Below, in pieces: positions 24,144 to 32,959 of a stretch of DNA of 64,000 bases. The position numbers and the translations under genes are program-made. Numbering within the stretch: the stretch's first letter is position 1; each line of letters opens with the position of its first letter. This DNA is from Pseudomonas quercus (GTDB lineage: Bacteria; Pseudomonadota; Gammaproteobacteria; Pseudomonadales; Pseudomonadaceae): the NCBI RefSeq assembly GCF_012033695.1, contig NZ_JAAVJI010000011.1:94751-158750 (forward strand). Reading direction: 5' to 3'. The notes under the pieces were generated by a model. It did no database searches, was not told the origin of the DNA, and saw nothing but the letters and a program-made list of their open reading frames with translations.

Positions 24144-25739
24144 ATGTTTGATGATCTGGATTACGCACAACCCTACGCTTCGGCGCGCTCGCCAGTGATG
24201 GGCAACAACATGGTGGCCTGCTCCCAGCCACTGGCGGCTCAGGCGGGCCTGGACATGCTGCGCCAGGGCGGCAATGCCGTAGACGCGGCCATTGCCGCCG
24301 CCATGGTGCTGACGGTGGTGGAGCCCACCGGCTGCGGCATTGGCAGCGATGCGTTTGCCATTGTATGGGACGGCACGCACCTGCAAGGCCTGAATGCTTC
24401 CGGGCGGGCGCCCCAAGGCTGGACACCGGAGTACTTCAAAGGCCAGGCCCAGATGCCACAGCGTGGCTGGGGGGCGGTCACCGTGCCGGGGGCCGTATCG
24501 GCCTGGGTCGCCCTGTCCGAGCGCTATGGCAAGCTGCCCTTCGCCACGCTGGCCAAGCCTGCCATTGGCTATGCCCGTGACGGTTACCAAGTGACCCCGA
24601 TCATTGCTGAGCTGTGGCGCCGGGGTGCCGAGCTGCTCAAGGACCAGCCAGGGTTTGCCGACTGTTTCTTGCAAGGCGGCAAAGCGCCTAAAGCCGGTGA
24701 GAAAGTTACCCTGGCCGACCACGCGGCCACCCTGGAGCAGATTGCTCAAACCCAGGGCGAGGCCTTTTACCGAGGCGAACTGGCCCAGGCCATGATTGCT
24801 CATGCCCAAGCCAATGGCAGCGTGATGACCCTGGAGGACCTGGCTGCTCACCGTGTGGACTGGATCGATACCCTGGCTATCCCCTATGCCGGCGCTGTGG
24901 TGCATGAACTGCCCCCCAATGGCCAAGGCATCGCCACCCTCGCCGGGCTTGGCATGCTGGAAGCTTTGGGCGTTGGCGAGCACCCGGTAGACAGCGCCGC
25001 CACCGTACACCCGGTGCTTGAAGCCATGAAGCTGGCCTTGGCTGACCTCAACGAGCACGTGGCCGAAGACAGCCACATGCGCGTGCGCAGCGAGCACTTG
25101 CTCGCCCCTGATTACTTGGCCGAGCGCGCAGCGTTGGTGAACGAGCAGGCGGCCAACCCCGGCCACGGCTCACCTAAACCCGGCGGCACGGTGTACCTGT
25201 CCACGGCGGATGAAAGCGGCATGATGGTGTCGTTCATTCAGTCCAACTACATGGGCTTCGGTTCGGGTGTGGTAGTGCCCGGCACCGGCATCAGCCTGCA
25301 GAACCGCGGTGCGGGCTTTACCCTGGACCCCAACCACGTGAACACCGTGGCACCCGGCAAGCGCCCTTTCCATACCATCATTCCTGGCTTTGTAATGAAC
25401 GCCGACGGCACGCCCTTGATGACCTTTGGCTTGATGGGCGGCCCTATGCAGGCCCAAGGGCATTTGCAGATGATGATGCGCATTCTGCGCTACAAGCAGA
25501 ACCCACAGGCGGCAGCAGACGCACCTCGCTGGAGGATTGAAGCCGGCCTGAAAGTGGCGGTGGAAAAGACGTTCGACCCGGACGTGGTGAAGGCACTGCG
25601 TGACAAGGGGCACGACATCGATGTGGAAGAACCCAGCGGTGTATTCGCCTTTGGCGGCGCCCAGATCATTCAGCGTACCGAGCATGGGTACGTGGGCGGC
25701 AGTGACCCGCGCAAAGATGGGTTGGTAGCGGCCTATTAG
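24144..25739 (+). CDS. Gamma-glutamyltransferase family protein without signal peptide
   Basis: The 531-residue Ntn-hydrolase is normal in length for the YwrD-like branch. The likely autoprocessing/nucleophile threonine is T349 in PGGTVYLSTAD. The large-subunit motif QGGNAVDAAIAAAMVLTVVEP and the SNYMGFGSGVVVPGTGISLQNRG segment are well kept. No signal peptide is seen, whereas classical GGTs are periplasmic, so this enzyme should act in the cytoplasm. Being last in the importer operon, it probably hydrolyses imported gamma-glutamyl compounds. Acylase activity on other amides is an alternative. Confidence 0.9.
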   Translation: MFDDLDYAQPYASARSPVMGNNMVACSQPLAAQAGLDMLRQGGNAVDAAIAAAMVLTVVEPTGCGIGSDAFAIVWDGTHLQGLNASGRAPQGWTPEYFKGQAQMPQRGWGAVTVPGAVSAWVALSERYGKLPFATLAKPAIGYARDGYQVTPIIAELWRRGAELLKDQPGFADCFLQGGKAPKAGEKVTLADHAATLEQIAQTQGEAFYRGELAQAMIAHAQANGSVMTLEDLAAHRVDWIDTLAIPYAGAVVHELPPNGQGIATLAGLGMLEALGVGEHPVDSAATVHPVLEAMKLALADLNEHVAEDSHMRVRSEHLLAPDYLAERAALVNEQAANPGHGSPKPGGTVYLSTADESGMMVSFIQSNYMGFGSGVVVPGTGISLQNRGAGFTLDPNHVNTVAPGKRPFHTIIPGFVMNADGTPLMTFGLMGGPMQAQGHLQMMMRILRYKQNPQAAADAPRWRIEAGLKVAVEKTFDPDVVKALRDKGHDIDVEEPSGVFAFGGAQIIQRTEHGYVGGSDPRKDGLVAAY

Positions 25740-25753
25740 GCAGCACGTGGTGG

Positions 25754-25785
25754 CAGGCAAGCGGTGCAACCCGAGCGCTTGCCTG
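25754..25785. terminator. Hairpin between convergent gamma-glutamyltransferase and oxidoreductase genes
   Basis: CAGGCAAGCG (25754-25763) and CGCTTGCCTG (25776-25785) form a perfect 10-bp stem with a 12-base loop between two convergent genes. There is no T-run on either side, so termination is plausible but not certain. Confidence 0.5.
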
Positions 25786-25811
25786 GCACTGGCTTGCTGT
25801 ACGAGTGAGGG

Positions 25812-26537
25812 TCAAGCGTCTACAGCAGGCGACCATCCAAGCAGGCGTTTGGCTTTCTCATTGCTGACGGCGGGGTTGTCGTTAGTGATATTGAAAATGC
25901 CGTGCTGCTCTGATTCCAACGCCAACAGTGCCGCGCGTGCAGCCGCTTGAACGTGCACAGGGCTGGCGCCTGTGGGCTCGTCGGTGCCGGTGCCGGGCCC
26001 GTATAGCTGGCCATAACGCAGCACGGTGCCGCGCAGGTTTGGCTCACCCAACACTTGCTGTTCCAGCGCCACTACGCCCCCCACACTGATACCACGGCTG
26101 CCTTGGGCTTCAACGTCCAAGGGGTGGGTTTCCAGGTACGGGGTATCACCCGGCTGATAGGCCCAGGCAATGCTTTGCGCGACCAGCCGGCTCACACCCG
26201 CGGCCTTGGCTGCAGCCACCAGGTTGCGTGTGCCTTCGGTACGAATACGGGCATTGTTCTCTACGGCTTTAGCCATTAGCTCGGGGCTCAGGCCACGGGG
26301 CAGGTCGGTCAGTTGGTGAATCACCGCCCAGGGCTGAAGGCTGACCAACGCCTCCTTCAACCGCTCAGCGTCGTACACATCGACGACTATCGCCTGAGCG
26401 CCTGTTGCCTCTATGCCCTTCACTTTATCTGCGTGGCGGGTAGCGCCATACACGCTGTAATCCGCCGCTACCAACAGCTTGAGCAGGGCTTTGCCGATTA
26501 CACCGGATGCGCCGGCAACGAAAACCTTACGGGGCAT
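25812..26537 (-). CDS. NAD(P)-dependent oxidoreductase, extended SDR/epimerase family
   Basis: The 241-residue protein starts with KVFVAGASGVIGKALLKLL, the Rossmann nucleotide motif GASGVIG. The second half has RYGQLYGPGTGTDEP, typical of atypical/extended SDRs. The usual YxxxK pair is not evident (SIAWAYQPGD stands in that region), so catalysis may be unusual or absent. It is monocistronic, about 200 bases downstream of ssb on the same strand. Substrate unknown. Confidence 0.82.
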   Translation of the reverse strand: MPRKVFVAGASGVIGKALLKLLVAADYSVYGATRHADKVKGIEATGAQAIVVDVYDAERLKEALVSLQPWAVIHQLTDLPRGLSPELMAKAVENNARIRTEGTRNLVAAAKAAGVSRLVAQSIAWAYQPGDTPYLETHPLDVEAQGSRGISVGGVVALEQQVLGEPNLRGTVLRYGQLYGPGTGTDEPTGASPVHVQAAARAALLALESEQHGIFNITNDNPAVSNEKAKRLLGWSPAVDA

Positions 26538-26683
26538 GGCACGTATCTCCTTGAAGTGTCATGTGAATGAAGGCGAGGCAATGGTCAGAGCTTATCAAAT
26601 GCCAATACACACTGATGCCAGACCAAGGTATGGGTACATTCCAGCGTTAGTGAGTAGCCTTGGAATTTTGTAGCCTGAAATAG

Positions 26684-26710
26684 CACAACCCCCGCAGTGC
26701 GGGGGTTGTG
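26684..26710 (-). terminator. ssb terminator
   Basis: CACAACCCCCGC (26684-26695) and GCGGGGGTTGTG (26699-26710) form a perfect 12-bp GC-rich stem with a 3-base loop, 34 bases after the ssb stop. On the minus strand it is followed by CTATTTC, a short U-rich tail. Confidence 0.8.
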
Positions 26711-26743
26711 GGGATAAACCTTGGAAAGAGTCTCTACGGCTCC

Positions 26744-27268
26744 TCAGAACGGAATATCGTCATCAAAGCTGTCGAAGTCATTGGACTGCTGCGGCGCAGG
26801 CTGCTGCTGTGGCGCGGGGCGCGACTGCTGCTGAGGCTGGCTCTGCGGGCGCGGGGCCTGCTGGCGAGGGGCCTGTGGCGCCTGGTTGTAATTATCACCG
26901 CCGCCTTGCTGGTCCTGCCCCTGTGGGCGGCCGCCCAGCAGCTGCATGGTGCCTTGCATGTCCACGATGATTTCCGTGGTGTAGCGCTTGATGCCGTCCT
27001 TTTCCCACTCGCGGGTTTGCAGCTTGCCCTCGATGTACACCTGGGAGCCCTTGCGCAGGTAGTTGCCAGCAATTTCCGCCACCTTGCCGAACAGGGACAC
27101 GCGGTGCCACTCGGTGCGCTCGACCTTCTGGCCGCTCTGCTTGTCGGTCCACTGCTCGCTGGTGGCCAGGCTCACGTTGGTGACGGCGTTGCCGTTGGGC
27201 AGGTAGCGAACTTCAGGATCCTGGCCGCACGTACCGACCAATATGACTTTGTTAACCCCGCGGGCCAT
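26744..27268 (-). CDS. ssb: Single-stranded DNA-binding protein
   Basis: The 174-residue protein has an N-terminal OB-fold (about 1-110; MARGVNKVILVGTCGQDPEVRY), a Gln/Pro/Gly-rich linker and the acidic tip DSFDDDIPF that recruits repair and replication proteins. The tip is intact. It lies 10 bases downstream of the MFS gene on the same strand. As in other pseudomonads, the MFS gene separates ssb from divergent uvrA. Confidence 0.97.
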   Translation of the reverse strand: MARGVNKVILVGTCGQDPEVRYLPNGNAVTNVSLATSEQWTDKQSGQKVERTEWHRVSLFGKVAEIAGNYLRKGSQVYIEGKLQTREWEKDGIKRYTTEIIVDMQGTMQLLGGRPQGQDQQGGGDNYNQAPQAPRQQAPRPQSQPQQQSRPAPQQQPAPQQSNDFDSFDDDIPF

Positions 27269-27278
27269 AAACGTTCTC

Positions 27279-28673
27279 CTAGGCGTCGCGCGTGCCTGGG
27301 CGCTGGTTGACCAGTGCTTCCAGCGTTGCGCGATCCAAAATTTTGGTATCGAGTTTGATGTAGATGGCAGCTTCTTCAGCTACCACAACGGCGTCTGTCA
27401 CCCCGGGGACGACCATCAGCCGCTCGCCCAGCCCGGCTTCGTTCAGCGACGCTGGCGATAGCGGCAGCCTCAGGCTGGTAACGTAGGGTGGTTCACGCAT
27501 AGTACCAGCAATGACCGCCCAGATCGCCAGTAATGCGGCACAGCCCAGGAATACTCCGCCCAAGCCCCCGTGCTGGTACATCCACCCGCCGAGAATCCCC
27601 CCCAATGCGGCGCCCAGGAACTGGCTGGTGGAGTACACGCCCATGGCCGTGCCCTTTCCGCCAGCAGGCGACACTTTGCTGACCAATGAGGGCAGCGAAG
27701 CTTCCAGCAGGTTGAAGGCGGTGAAGAACACCACCGTGCCCACCACCAGCGCCGTAAGGCCCTGGGCGAAAGCCCAGAAGTACAGTTCGGTAAGCGCCAG
27801 CACAATGATTGCCCCGAGAAGAACACGCTTCATTTTGCGCTTCTTCTCGCCGTAAATAATGAATGGAATCATTGCAAAGAATGAGATCAGCAAGGCCGTG
27901 AGGTACACCCACCAGTGCTGCTCCTTGGGCAGGCCGGCGCGGTCCACGTAGGCCAATGGCAAGGCCACGAAGCTGGACATGAGAATGGCGTGCAGAATGA
28001 AAATGCCTGCATCCAGCCGCAGCAAGTCTGGGTGACGCAGCGTAGGGCCCAATGCCTGCTTCGCTACACCGGATTCCCGATGCCGCAGAGCGCGTGTAGA
28101 TCGTGGTACCACAAAGGCAATGATCACCATGCCCAGCAGTGCCAGGATACCCGTGGCGGCGAACAGCCCCTGAAGGCCGAAGGCACGCGTAAGCAGTGGG
28201 CCCACTACCATGGCCACCGCAAAGGACAGGCCAATGCTCATGCCGATCATGGCCATGGCCTTGGTACGGTGCTGCTCACGGGTCAGGTCTGACAGCAAGG
28301 CCATCACCGCTGCCGAAATGGCACCGGCCCCTTGAAGCACGCGGCCAAGGATCACACCCCAGATGGTGTCTGCCTGGGCAGCTACGCCACTGCCAATGGC
28401 AAAGATCACCAACCCTACATAGATCACCGGCAGGCGGCCTATTCGGTCGGAAATCATGCCAAACGGAATTTGCAGCACGGCTTGGGTCAGCCCATAGGCA
28501 CCGATAGCCAGCCCTATGAGCGGCAGCGTGGCGCCTTGCAGGCCCATCCCATAGGTAGCCAGCACCGGCAGCACCATGAACATGCCCAGCATGCGAAAGG
28601 CGAATACCAGCGCCAGGCCGGCAGCAGCGCGTGTTTCGCCGCTACTCATGCGTTCGCTGTGGAGATCTTGCAT
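27279..28673 (-). CDS. YajR-like MFS transporter with C-terminal YAM/HMA-like domain
   Basis: The 464-residue transporter has 12 transmembrane helices and MFS motif A after helix 2 (GMISDRIGRLP). After the last helix an extra soluble domain (about 400-460; ERLMVVPGVTDAVVVAEEAAIYIKL follows the ferredoxin-like beta-alpha-beta pattern) matches the YAM domain of E. coli YajR, which is 454 residues long. The substrate is unknown; family members export drugs or other small molecules. The gene sits between ssb and uvrA, as in P. aeruginosa (PA4233). Confidence 0.88.
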   Translation of the reverse strand: MQDLHSERMSSGETRAAAGLALVFAFRMLGMFMVLPVLATYGMGLQGATLPLIGLAIGAYGLTQAVLQIPFGMISDRIGRLPVIYVGLVIFAIGSGVAAQADTIWGVILGRVLQGAGAISAAVMALLSDLTREQHRTKAMAMIGMSIGLSFAVAMVVGPLLTRAFGLQGLFAATGILALLGMVIIAFVVPRSTRALRHRESGVAKQALGPTLRHPDLLRLDAGIFILHAILMSSFVALPLAYVDRAGLPKEQHWWVYLTALLISFFAMIPFIIYGEKKRKMKRVLLGAIIVLALTELYFWAFAQGLTALVVGTVVFFTAFNLLEASLPSLVSKVSPAGGKGTAMGVYSTSQFLGAALGGILGGWMYQHGGLGGVFLGCAALLAIWAVIAGTMREPPYVTSLRLPLSPASLNEAGLGERLMVVPGVTDAVVVAEEAAIYIKLDTKILDRATLEALVNQRPGTRDA

Positions 28674-28713
28674 GGAATTACCTCGTGTGAACCGGTCGGG
28701 ATTCTACCAGTCC

Positions 28714-28771
28714 CATCGAGTAACGGCACATCGAGTGACGCTATGCCACATGAACGGATCTTCATGGCATA
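28714..28771. promoter_or_regulatory. Paired direct repeats and hairpin in the MFS/uvrA divergent region
   Basis: CATCGAGTAACG (28714-28725) is repeated as CATCGAGTGACG (28729-28740), 11 of 12 identical with 15-base period. A hairpin follows directly: TATGCC plus ATGAA (28742-28754, with a 2-base bulge) pairs with TTCATGGCATA (28761-28771). They lie between two divergent genes and may be binding sites; no regulator can be named. Confidence 0.45.
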
Positions 28772-28873
28772 CGCCAGCAGATCAGCCCTCTGGGCTGCAG
28801 GGAGGCCATGACGTGAAGTTTGCCTACCTGTCCCCGTATACTTTCGTGTTTATGCCCGCCGAGCGAGGCCGCC

Positions 28874-31711
28874 TTGGACAAGATCCTGATTCGTGGGGCG
28901 CGTACCCACAACCTGAAAAACATTGACCTGACACTCCCCCGCGACAAACTGATCGTGATCACTGGCCTCTCGGGCTCTGGCAAGTCTTCCCTGGCATTCG
29001 ATACCTTGTACGCCGAGGGCCAGCGCCGCTATGTGGAGTCGCTGTCGGCCTATGCCCGGCAGTTCCTGTCGATGATGGAAAAGCCAGATGTCGACACGAT
29101 AGAAGGGCTTTCTCCTGCCATTTCCATCGAGCAGAAGTCCACGTCCCACAACCCACGCTCTACTGTGGGGACGATTACCGAGATCTACGACTACCTGCGC
29201 CTGCTGTATGCCCGCGTGGGTACCCCGCGCTGCCCCGACCACGACATCCCACTGGAAGCCCAGACGGTGTCGCAGATGGTTGACCTGGTACTCGCAGAGC
29301 CTGAGGGCCGCCGCCTGATGCTGTTGGCGCCTGTGATCCGCGAGCGCAAGGGCGAGCATTTGGGTGTGCTGGAAGAGTTGCGCGCCCAAGGCTTTGTTCG
29401 TGCGCGTATCAACGGCAAGCTGCATGAGCTGGACGAAGCCCCGAAGCTGGACAAGCAGAAGAAGCACACCATCGACGTGGTGGTGGACCGTTTCAAGGTT
29501 CGAAGCGACCTGCAGCAGCGGCTGGCCGAATCATTCGAAACAGCGCTGAAACTGGCGGATGGCATTGCACTGGTTGCCCCCATGGATGAAGGCGACACAG
29601 GTGAAGAGATCATTTTCTCTGCACGCTTCGCCTGCCCCATCTGTGGCCATGCCATCAGCGAGCTGGAACCCAAACTGTTTTCCTTCAACAACCCTGCTGG
29701 CGCCTGCCCTACCTGCGACGGCCTGGGTGTGAAGCAGTTCTTCGACGCCAAGCGGCTGGTGAATAGCGACCTTACCTTGGGGGAAGGCGCTATACGCGGT
29801 TGGGACCGGCGTAATGTGTACTACTTCCAGATGCTGGGCTCCCTGGCATCTCACTACAAGTTCAGCCTGGAAAAACCCTTTGGTGAACTGTCGGCTGAGA
29901 AGCAGAAGTTGCTGCTGTACGGCAGCGGCCGCGAAAACGTGGACTTCCGCTACCTGAACGACCGCGGCGACATCGTGAAACGCTCGCACCCCTTCGAGGG
30001 TATTGTGCCGAACCTGGAGCGGCGCTATCGCGAAACCGAGTCTGCCAGCGTACGTGAGGACTTGGCCAAGTACCTGAGTACACAGCCCTGCCCCGAGTGC
30101 CGTGGTACGCGCCTGCGCCGGGAATCCCGGCACGTATGGGTCGGTGAAAAAACCCTGCCTGCCGTTACAGGTTTGCCTATTGGCGAAGCCTGGGACTATT
30201 TCGGGAGCTTGCAGCTCACAGGCCGAAAGGGTGAGATCGCCGACAAGATTCTCAAGGAGATCCGTGAGCGCTTGCAGTTCCTCGTGAACGTAGGCCTGGA
30301 CTATCTCACCCTGGACCGCAGCGCTGATACGCTGTCCGGTGGTGAGGCGCAGCGTATTCGTTTAGCCAGCCAGATCGGGGCGGGCCTTGTTGGGGTGATG
30401 TATATCCTCGACGAACCGTCCATTGGCTTGCACCAACGGGATAACGACCGCTTGTTGGCCACGCTTAACCACTTGCGAGACATCGGCAATACGGTGATCG
30501 TGGTAGAGCACGATGAAGACGCCATCCGCCTGGCAGACTACGTTGTGGACATCGGCCCAGGGGCCGGGGTACACGGTGGCGCTATCGTGGCTGAGGGGAC
30601 ACCCGCCGAGGTAATGGCGCACCCTGACTCGCTCACCGGTGCTTACCTGTCTGGTCGCAAAAAGATCGTCTACCCCGCCAAGCGCACGCCGCGTGACAAA
30701 AAACGCTCGCTCAGCATCAAGGGCGCACGCGGCAACAACTTGCGCAATGTGGACCTTGAGATCCCTATTGGCCTGCTGACCTGCGTAACAGGTGTATCGG
30801 GCTCGGGCAAATCCACGCTGATCAATAACACCCTGTTCCCACTGAGTGCGACAGCCCTGAATGGGGCGACCACGTTGGAAGCAGCCGCCCACGACAGCAT
30901 CGACGGGTTGCAGCATTTGGACAAGGTGGTGGATATTGATCAAAGCCCCATCGGCCGCACGCCCCGTTCAAACCCGGCGACCTATACCGGGCTATTTACG
31001 CCAATCCGTGAGCTGTTCTCCGGTGTACCTGAAGCCAGGGCTCGGGGCTATGGGCCGGGGCGGTTCTCATTCAACGTGAAAGGTGGCCGCTGCGAAGCGT
31101 GCCAGGGCGATGGCTTGATCAAGGTGGAGATGCACTTCCTGCCTGACATCTACGTGCCCTGTGACGTGTGCAAAAGCAAACGCTACAACCGCGAGACCTT
31201 GGAGATCCGTTACAAGGGCAAGAGCATCGACGAAGTGCTGCAAATGACCATTGAAGAAGCGCGTACTTTCTTCGATGCCGTACCAGCCCTGGCGCGCAAG
31301 CTGCAAACCCTAATGGACGTGGGCCTGTCATACATCAAGCTAGGCCAGTCGGCCACTACACTGTCTGGCGGTGAGGCTCAGCGGGTGAAGCTATCACGCG
31401 AGCTGTCCAAGCGTGACACAGGCAAAACCCTGTACATCCTGGACGAGCCTACTACCGGCCTGCACTTTGCCGATATCCAGCAGTTGTTGGACGTGCTGCA
31501 CCGGTTGCGTGACCACGGCAACACGGTGGTTGTGATCGAACACAACTTGGATGTGATAAAAACAGCGGACTGGCTGGTGGACCTTGGGCCAGAAGGTGGC
31601 TCACGAGGGGGGCAGATCATTGCCTGCGGCACGCCGGAACAGGTGACCAAAATGAGCCAATCCTATACCGGCAAATACCTTAAGCCATTGCTGGAGCGGG
31701 ACAAAGCGTAA
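28874..31711 (+). CDS. uvrA: Excinuclease ABC subunit A
   Basis: The 945-residue DNA damage-recognition ATPase has two ABC modules: Walker A GLSGSGKSS near residue 30 and GVSGSGKST near 640, with two LSGGEAQR signatures. Zinc-binding cysteine pairs CPICG/CPTCDG and CEACQGDG/CDVCKSKR are complete. The start is TTG at 28874 giving LDKILIRGARTHNLKNI, the normal UvrA N-terminus; an in-frame ATG at 28820 would add 18 non-conserved residues. It is divergent from the MFS and ssb genes. No convincing LexA box was found upstream. Confidence 0.97.
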   Translation: MDKILIRGARTHNLKNIDLTLPRDKLIVITGLSGSGKSSLAFDTLYAEGQRRYVESLSAYARQFLSMMEKPDVDTIEGLSPAISIEQKSTSHNPRSTVGTITEIYDYLRLLYARVGTPRCPDHDIPLEAQTVSQMVDLVLAEPEGRRLMLLAPVIRERKGEHLGVLEELRAQGFVRARINGKLHELDEAPKLDKQKKHTIDVVVDRFKVRSDLQQRLAESFETALKLADGIALVAPMDEGDTGEEIIFSARFACPICGHAISELEPKLFSFNNPAGACPTCDGLGVKQFFDAKRLVNSDLTLGEGAIRGWDRRNVYYFQMLGSLASHYKFSLEKPFGELSAEKQKLLLYGSGRENVDFRYLNDRGDIVKRSHPFEGIVPNLERRYRETESASVREDLAKYLSTQPCPECRGTRLRRESRHVWVGEKTLPAVTGLPIGEAWDYFGSLQLTGRKGEIADKILKEIRERLQFLVNVGLDYLTLDRSADTLSGGEAQRIRLASQIGAGLVGVMYILDEPSIGLHQRDNDRLLATLNHLRDIGNTVIVVEHDEDAIRLADYVVDIGPGAGVHGGAIVAEGTPAEVMAHPDSLTGAYLSGRKKIVYPAKRTPRDKKRSLSIKGARGNNLRNVDLEIPIGLLTCVTGVSGSGKSTLINNTLFPLSATALNGATTLEAAAHDSIDGLQHLDKVVDIDQSPIGRTPRSNPATYTGLFTPIRELFSGVPEARARGYGPGRFSFNVKGGRCEACQGDGLIKVEMHFLPDIYVPCDVCKSKRYNRETLEIRYKGKSIDEVLQMTIEEARTFFDAVPALARKLQTLMDVGLSYIKLGQSATTLSGGEAQRVKLSRELSKRDTGKTLYILDEPTTGLHFADIQQLLDVLHRLRDHGNTVVVIEHNLDVIKTADWLVDLGPEGGSRGGQIIACGTPEQVTKMSQSYTGKYLKPLLERDKA

Positions 31712-31744
31712 CCCGATTGGGAAACGGTGCCTGCTCCGTTGGGA

Positions 31745-32215
31745 TCAGGCGCCGATCTGAGATTGCAGGTAATTCTGCAGACCGATGCGCTTGATCAGCC
31801 CAAGCTGCTTCTCCAACCAGTAGGTATGGTCTTCTTCGGTATCCGATAGCTGCAGCTTGAGGATATCGCGGCTCACATAGTCTCTATGCTGTTCACACAG
31901 CGCGATACCTTTGCAGAGTGCAGCCCGCACTTTGTATTCCAAGCGCAAGTCGCTCTCCAACATTTCAGGTACCGTTGTACCGACGTCCAAGTCGTCAGGG
32001 CGCATGCGCGGCGTGCCTTCCAGCATCAAAATGCGGCGCATCAATGCGTCAGCATGGCCTGCTTCTTCTTCCATTTCGTGGTTGATACGCTCGTAGAGCT
32101 TGGCAAAACCCCAATCCTCGTACATACGTGAATGGATGAAGTACTGATCGCGCGCAGCAAGTTCGCCGGTCAACAGGGTATTAAGGTAGTCGATAACGTC
32201 TGGATGACCTTGCAT
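31745..32215 (-). CDS. Ferritin-like iron-storage protein (FtnA/bacterioferritin family, no heme ligand Met)
   Basis: The 156-residue four-helix protein has the ferroxidase ligands E18, E51, H54, E93, E127 and H130. Position 52, the heme-ligating Met of bacterioferritins, is Ala (EEAGHAD). This agrees with P. aeruginosa PA4235, first named BfrA and later shown to be a heme-free FtnA, and the gene has the same place next to uvrA. It should oxidise and store iron as a 24-mer. katA, which normally lies between this gene and rplQ, is missing. It is convergent with uvrA. Confidence 0.92.
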   Translation of the reverse strand: MQGHPDVIDYLNTLLTGELAARDQYFIHSRMYEDWGFAKLYERINHEMEEEAGHADALMRRILMLEGTPRMRPDDLDVGTTVPEMLESDLRLEYKVRAALCKGIALCEQHRDYVSRDILKLQLSDTEEDHTYWLEKQLGLIKRIGLQNYLQSQIGA

Positions 32216-32481
32216 GGCCTGAATCTCATTGCGCTTGAAAGATGCGTAGTGTGAACCATCGGTATGAATGGGTCGATCACTCAGTGCAAAAAAATCGCGA
32301 ATCTCGCGAAAAACCAGCTATTAAGGCGCTAAAAACCATTAAATGAGGGCGTTTCGTGTTTTCGTTCCCACTTCCTCTCTGTTTAATGCAATACCGCATG
32401 TGGGCTTTTAAAGAAATGCACTCCCTAGGTGATAAGGCGATACGCCACGGCTCACCTGCTAGGGCCCTATTTCGCAGGCAA
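32216..32481. other. Gene-free region between ferritin gene and rplQ terminator
   Basis: No gene is seen where P. aeruginosa and P. putida carry katA. It contains TCGCGA-ATC-TCGCGA (32295-32309), a hairpin flanked by seven A bases on the left and at least four on the right, so it resembles a bidirectional terminator. That hairpin lies about 80 bases upstream of the ferritin start codon. The rest is AT-richer than the neighbouring genes. Confidence 0.6.
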
Positions 32482-32507
32482 CAAAAAACCGAGCCTAAGC
32501 TCGGTTT
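32482..32507 (-). terminator. Terminator of the alpha operon (after rplQ)
   Basis: AAACCGAGC (32486-32494) and GCTCGGTTT (32499-32507) form a 9-bp stem with a 4-base loop. On the minus strand it runs into a T-rich tract (complement of 32483-32488). It lies 22 bases after the rplQ stop. Confidence 0.9.
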
Positions 32508-32529
32508 CCTGTGTTAGCAGAAGCGCGCC

Positions 32530-32916
32530 TTATTCGGCAGCTTCAACTACGCCGCCGACCGGACGGTCAACCAGCTCAACATAAGCCATCGGCGCATTAT
32601 CACCAGCGCGGAAGCCGCACTTGAGGATACGCAGGTAGCCACCTGGACGAGCAGCGTAGCGCTTGCCCAGGTCATTGAACAGCTTGCCTACGGCAGACTT
32701 CGAACGGGTACGGTCGAAAGCCAGACGACGGTTGGCAACGCTGTCTTCCTTAGCCAGGGTGATCAGCGGCTCGGCAACGCGGCGCAGTTCCTTGGCTTTT
32801 GGAAGGGTGGTTTTGATCAGTTCGTGTTCGAACAGCGACACCGCCATGTTTTGGAACATGGCCTTGCGGTGCGCGCTGGTGCGGCTCAGATGACGACCAC
32901 TTTTACGATGACGCAT
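32530..32916 (-). CDS. rplQ: 50S ribosomal protein L17
   Basis: The 128-residue protein starts with MRHRKSGRHLSRTSAHRKAM, the L17 signature. It binds near the peptide exit tunnel of the 50S subunit. It is the last gene of the alpha operon, 43 bases after rpoA, followed by a strong terminator. Length normal. Confidence 0.98.
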   Translation of the reverse strand: MRHRKSGRHLSRTSAHRKAMFQNMAVSLFEHELIKTTLPKAKELRRVAEPLITLAKEDSVANRRLAFDRTRSKSAVGKLFNDLGKRYAARPGGYLRILKCGFRAGDNAPMAYVELVDRPVGGVVEAAE

Positions 32917-32959
32917 GGTTCATTCCTTACCGAAACTCTACGTTCGGTGATTACGACGA

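Noticed and set aside
28674..28873. LexA box upstream of uvrA
   Set aside because: CTGTCCCCGTATAC near 28830 resembles half of a LexA site, but no CTG-N10-CAG match to the consensus was found.
25740..28873. Mobile element borders or REP elements at the right side of the accessory region
   Set aside because: No transposase, integrase, tRNA target, direct repeat pair or typical P. putida REP hairpin was recognised there.
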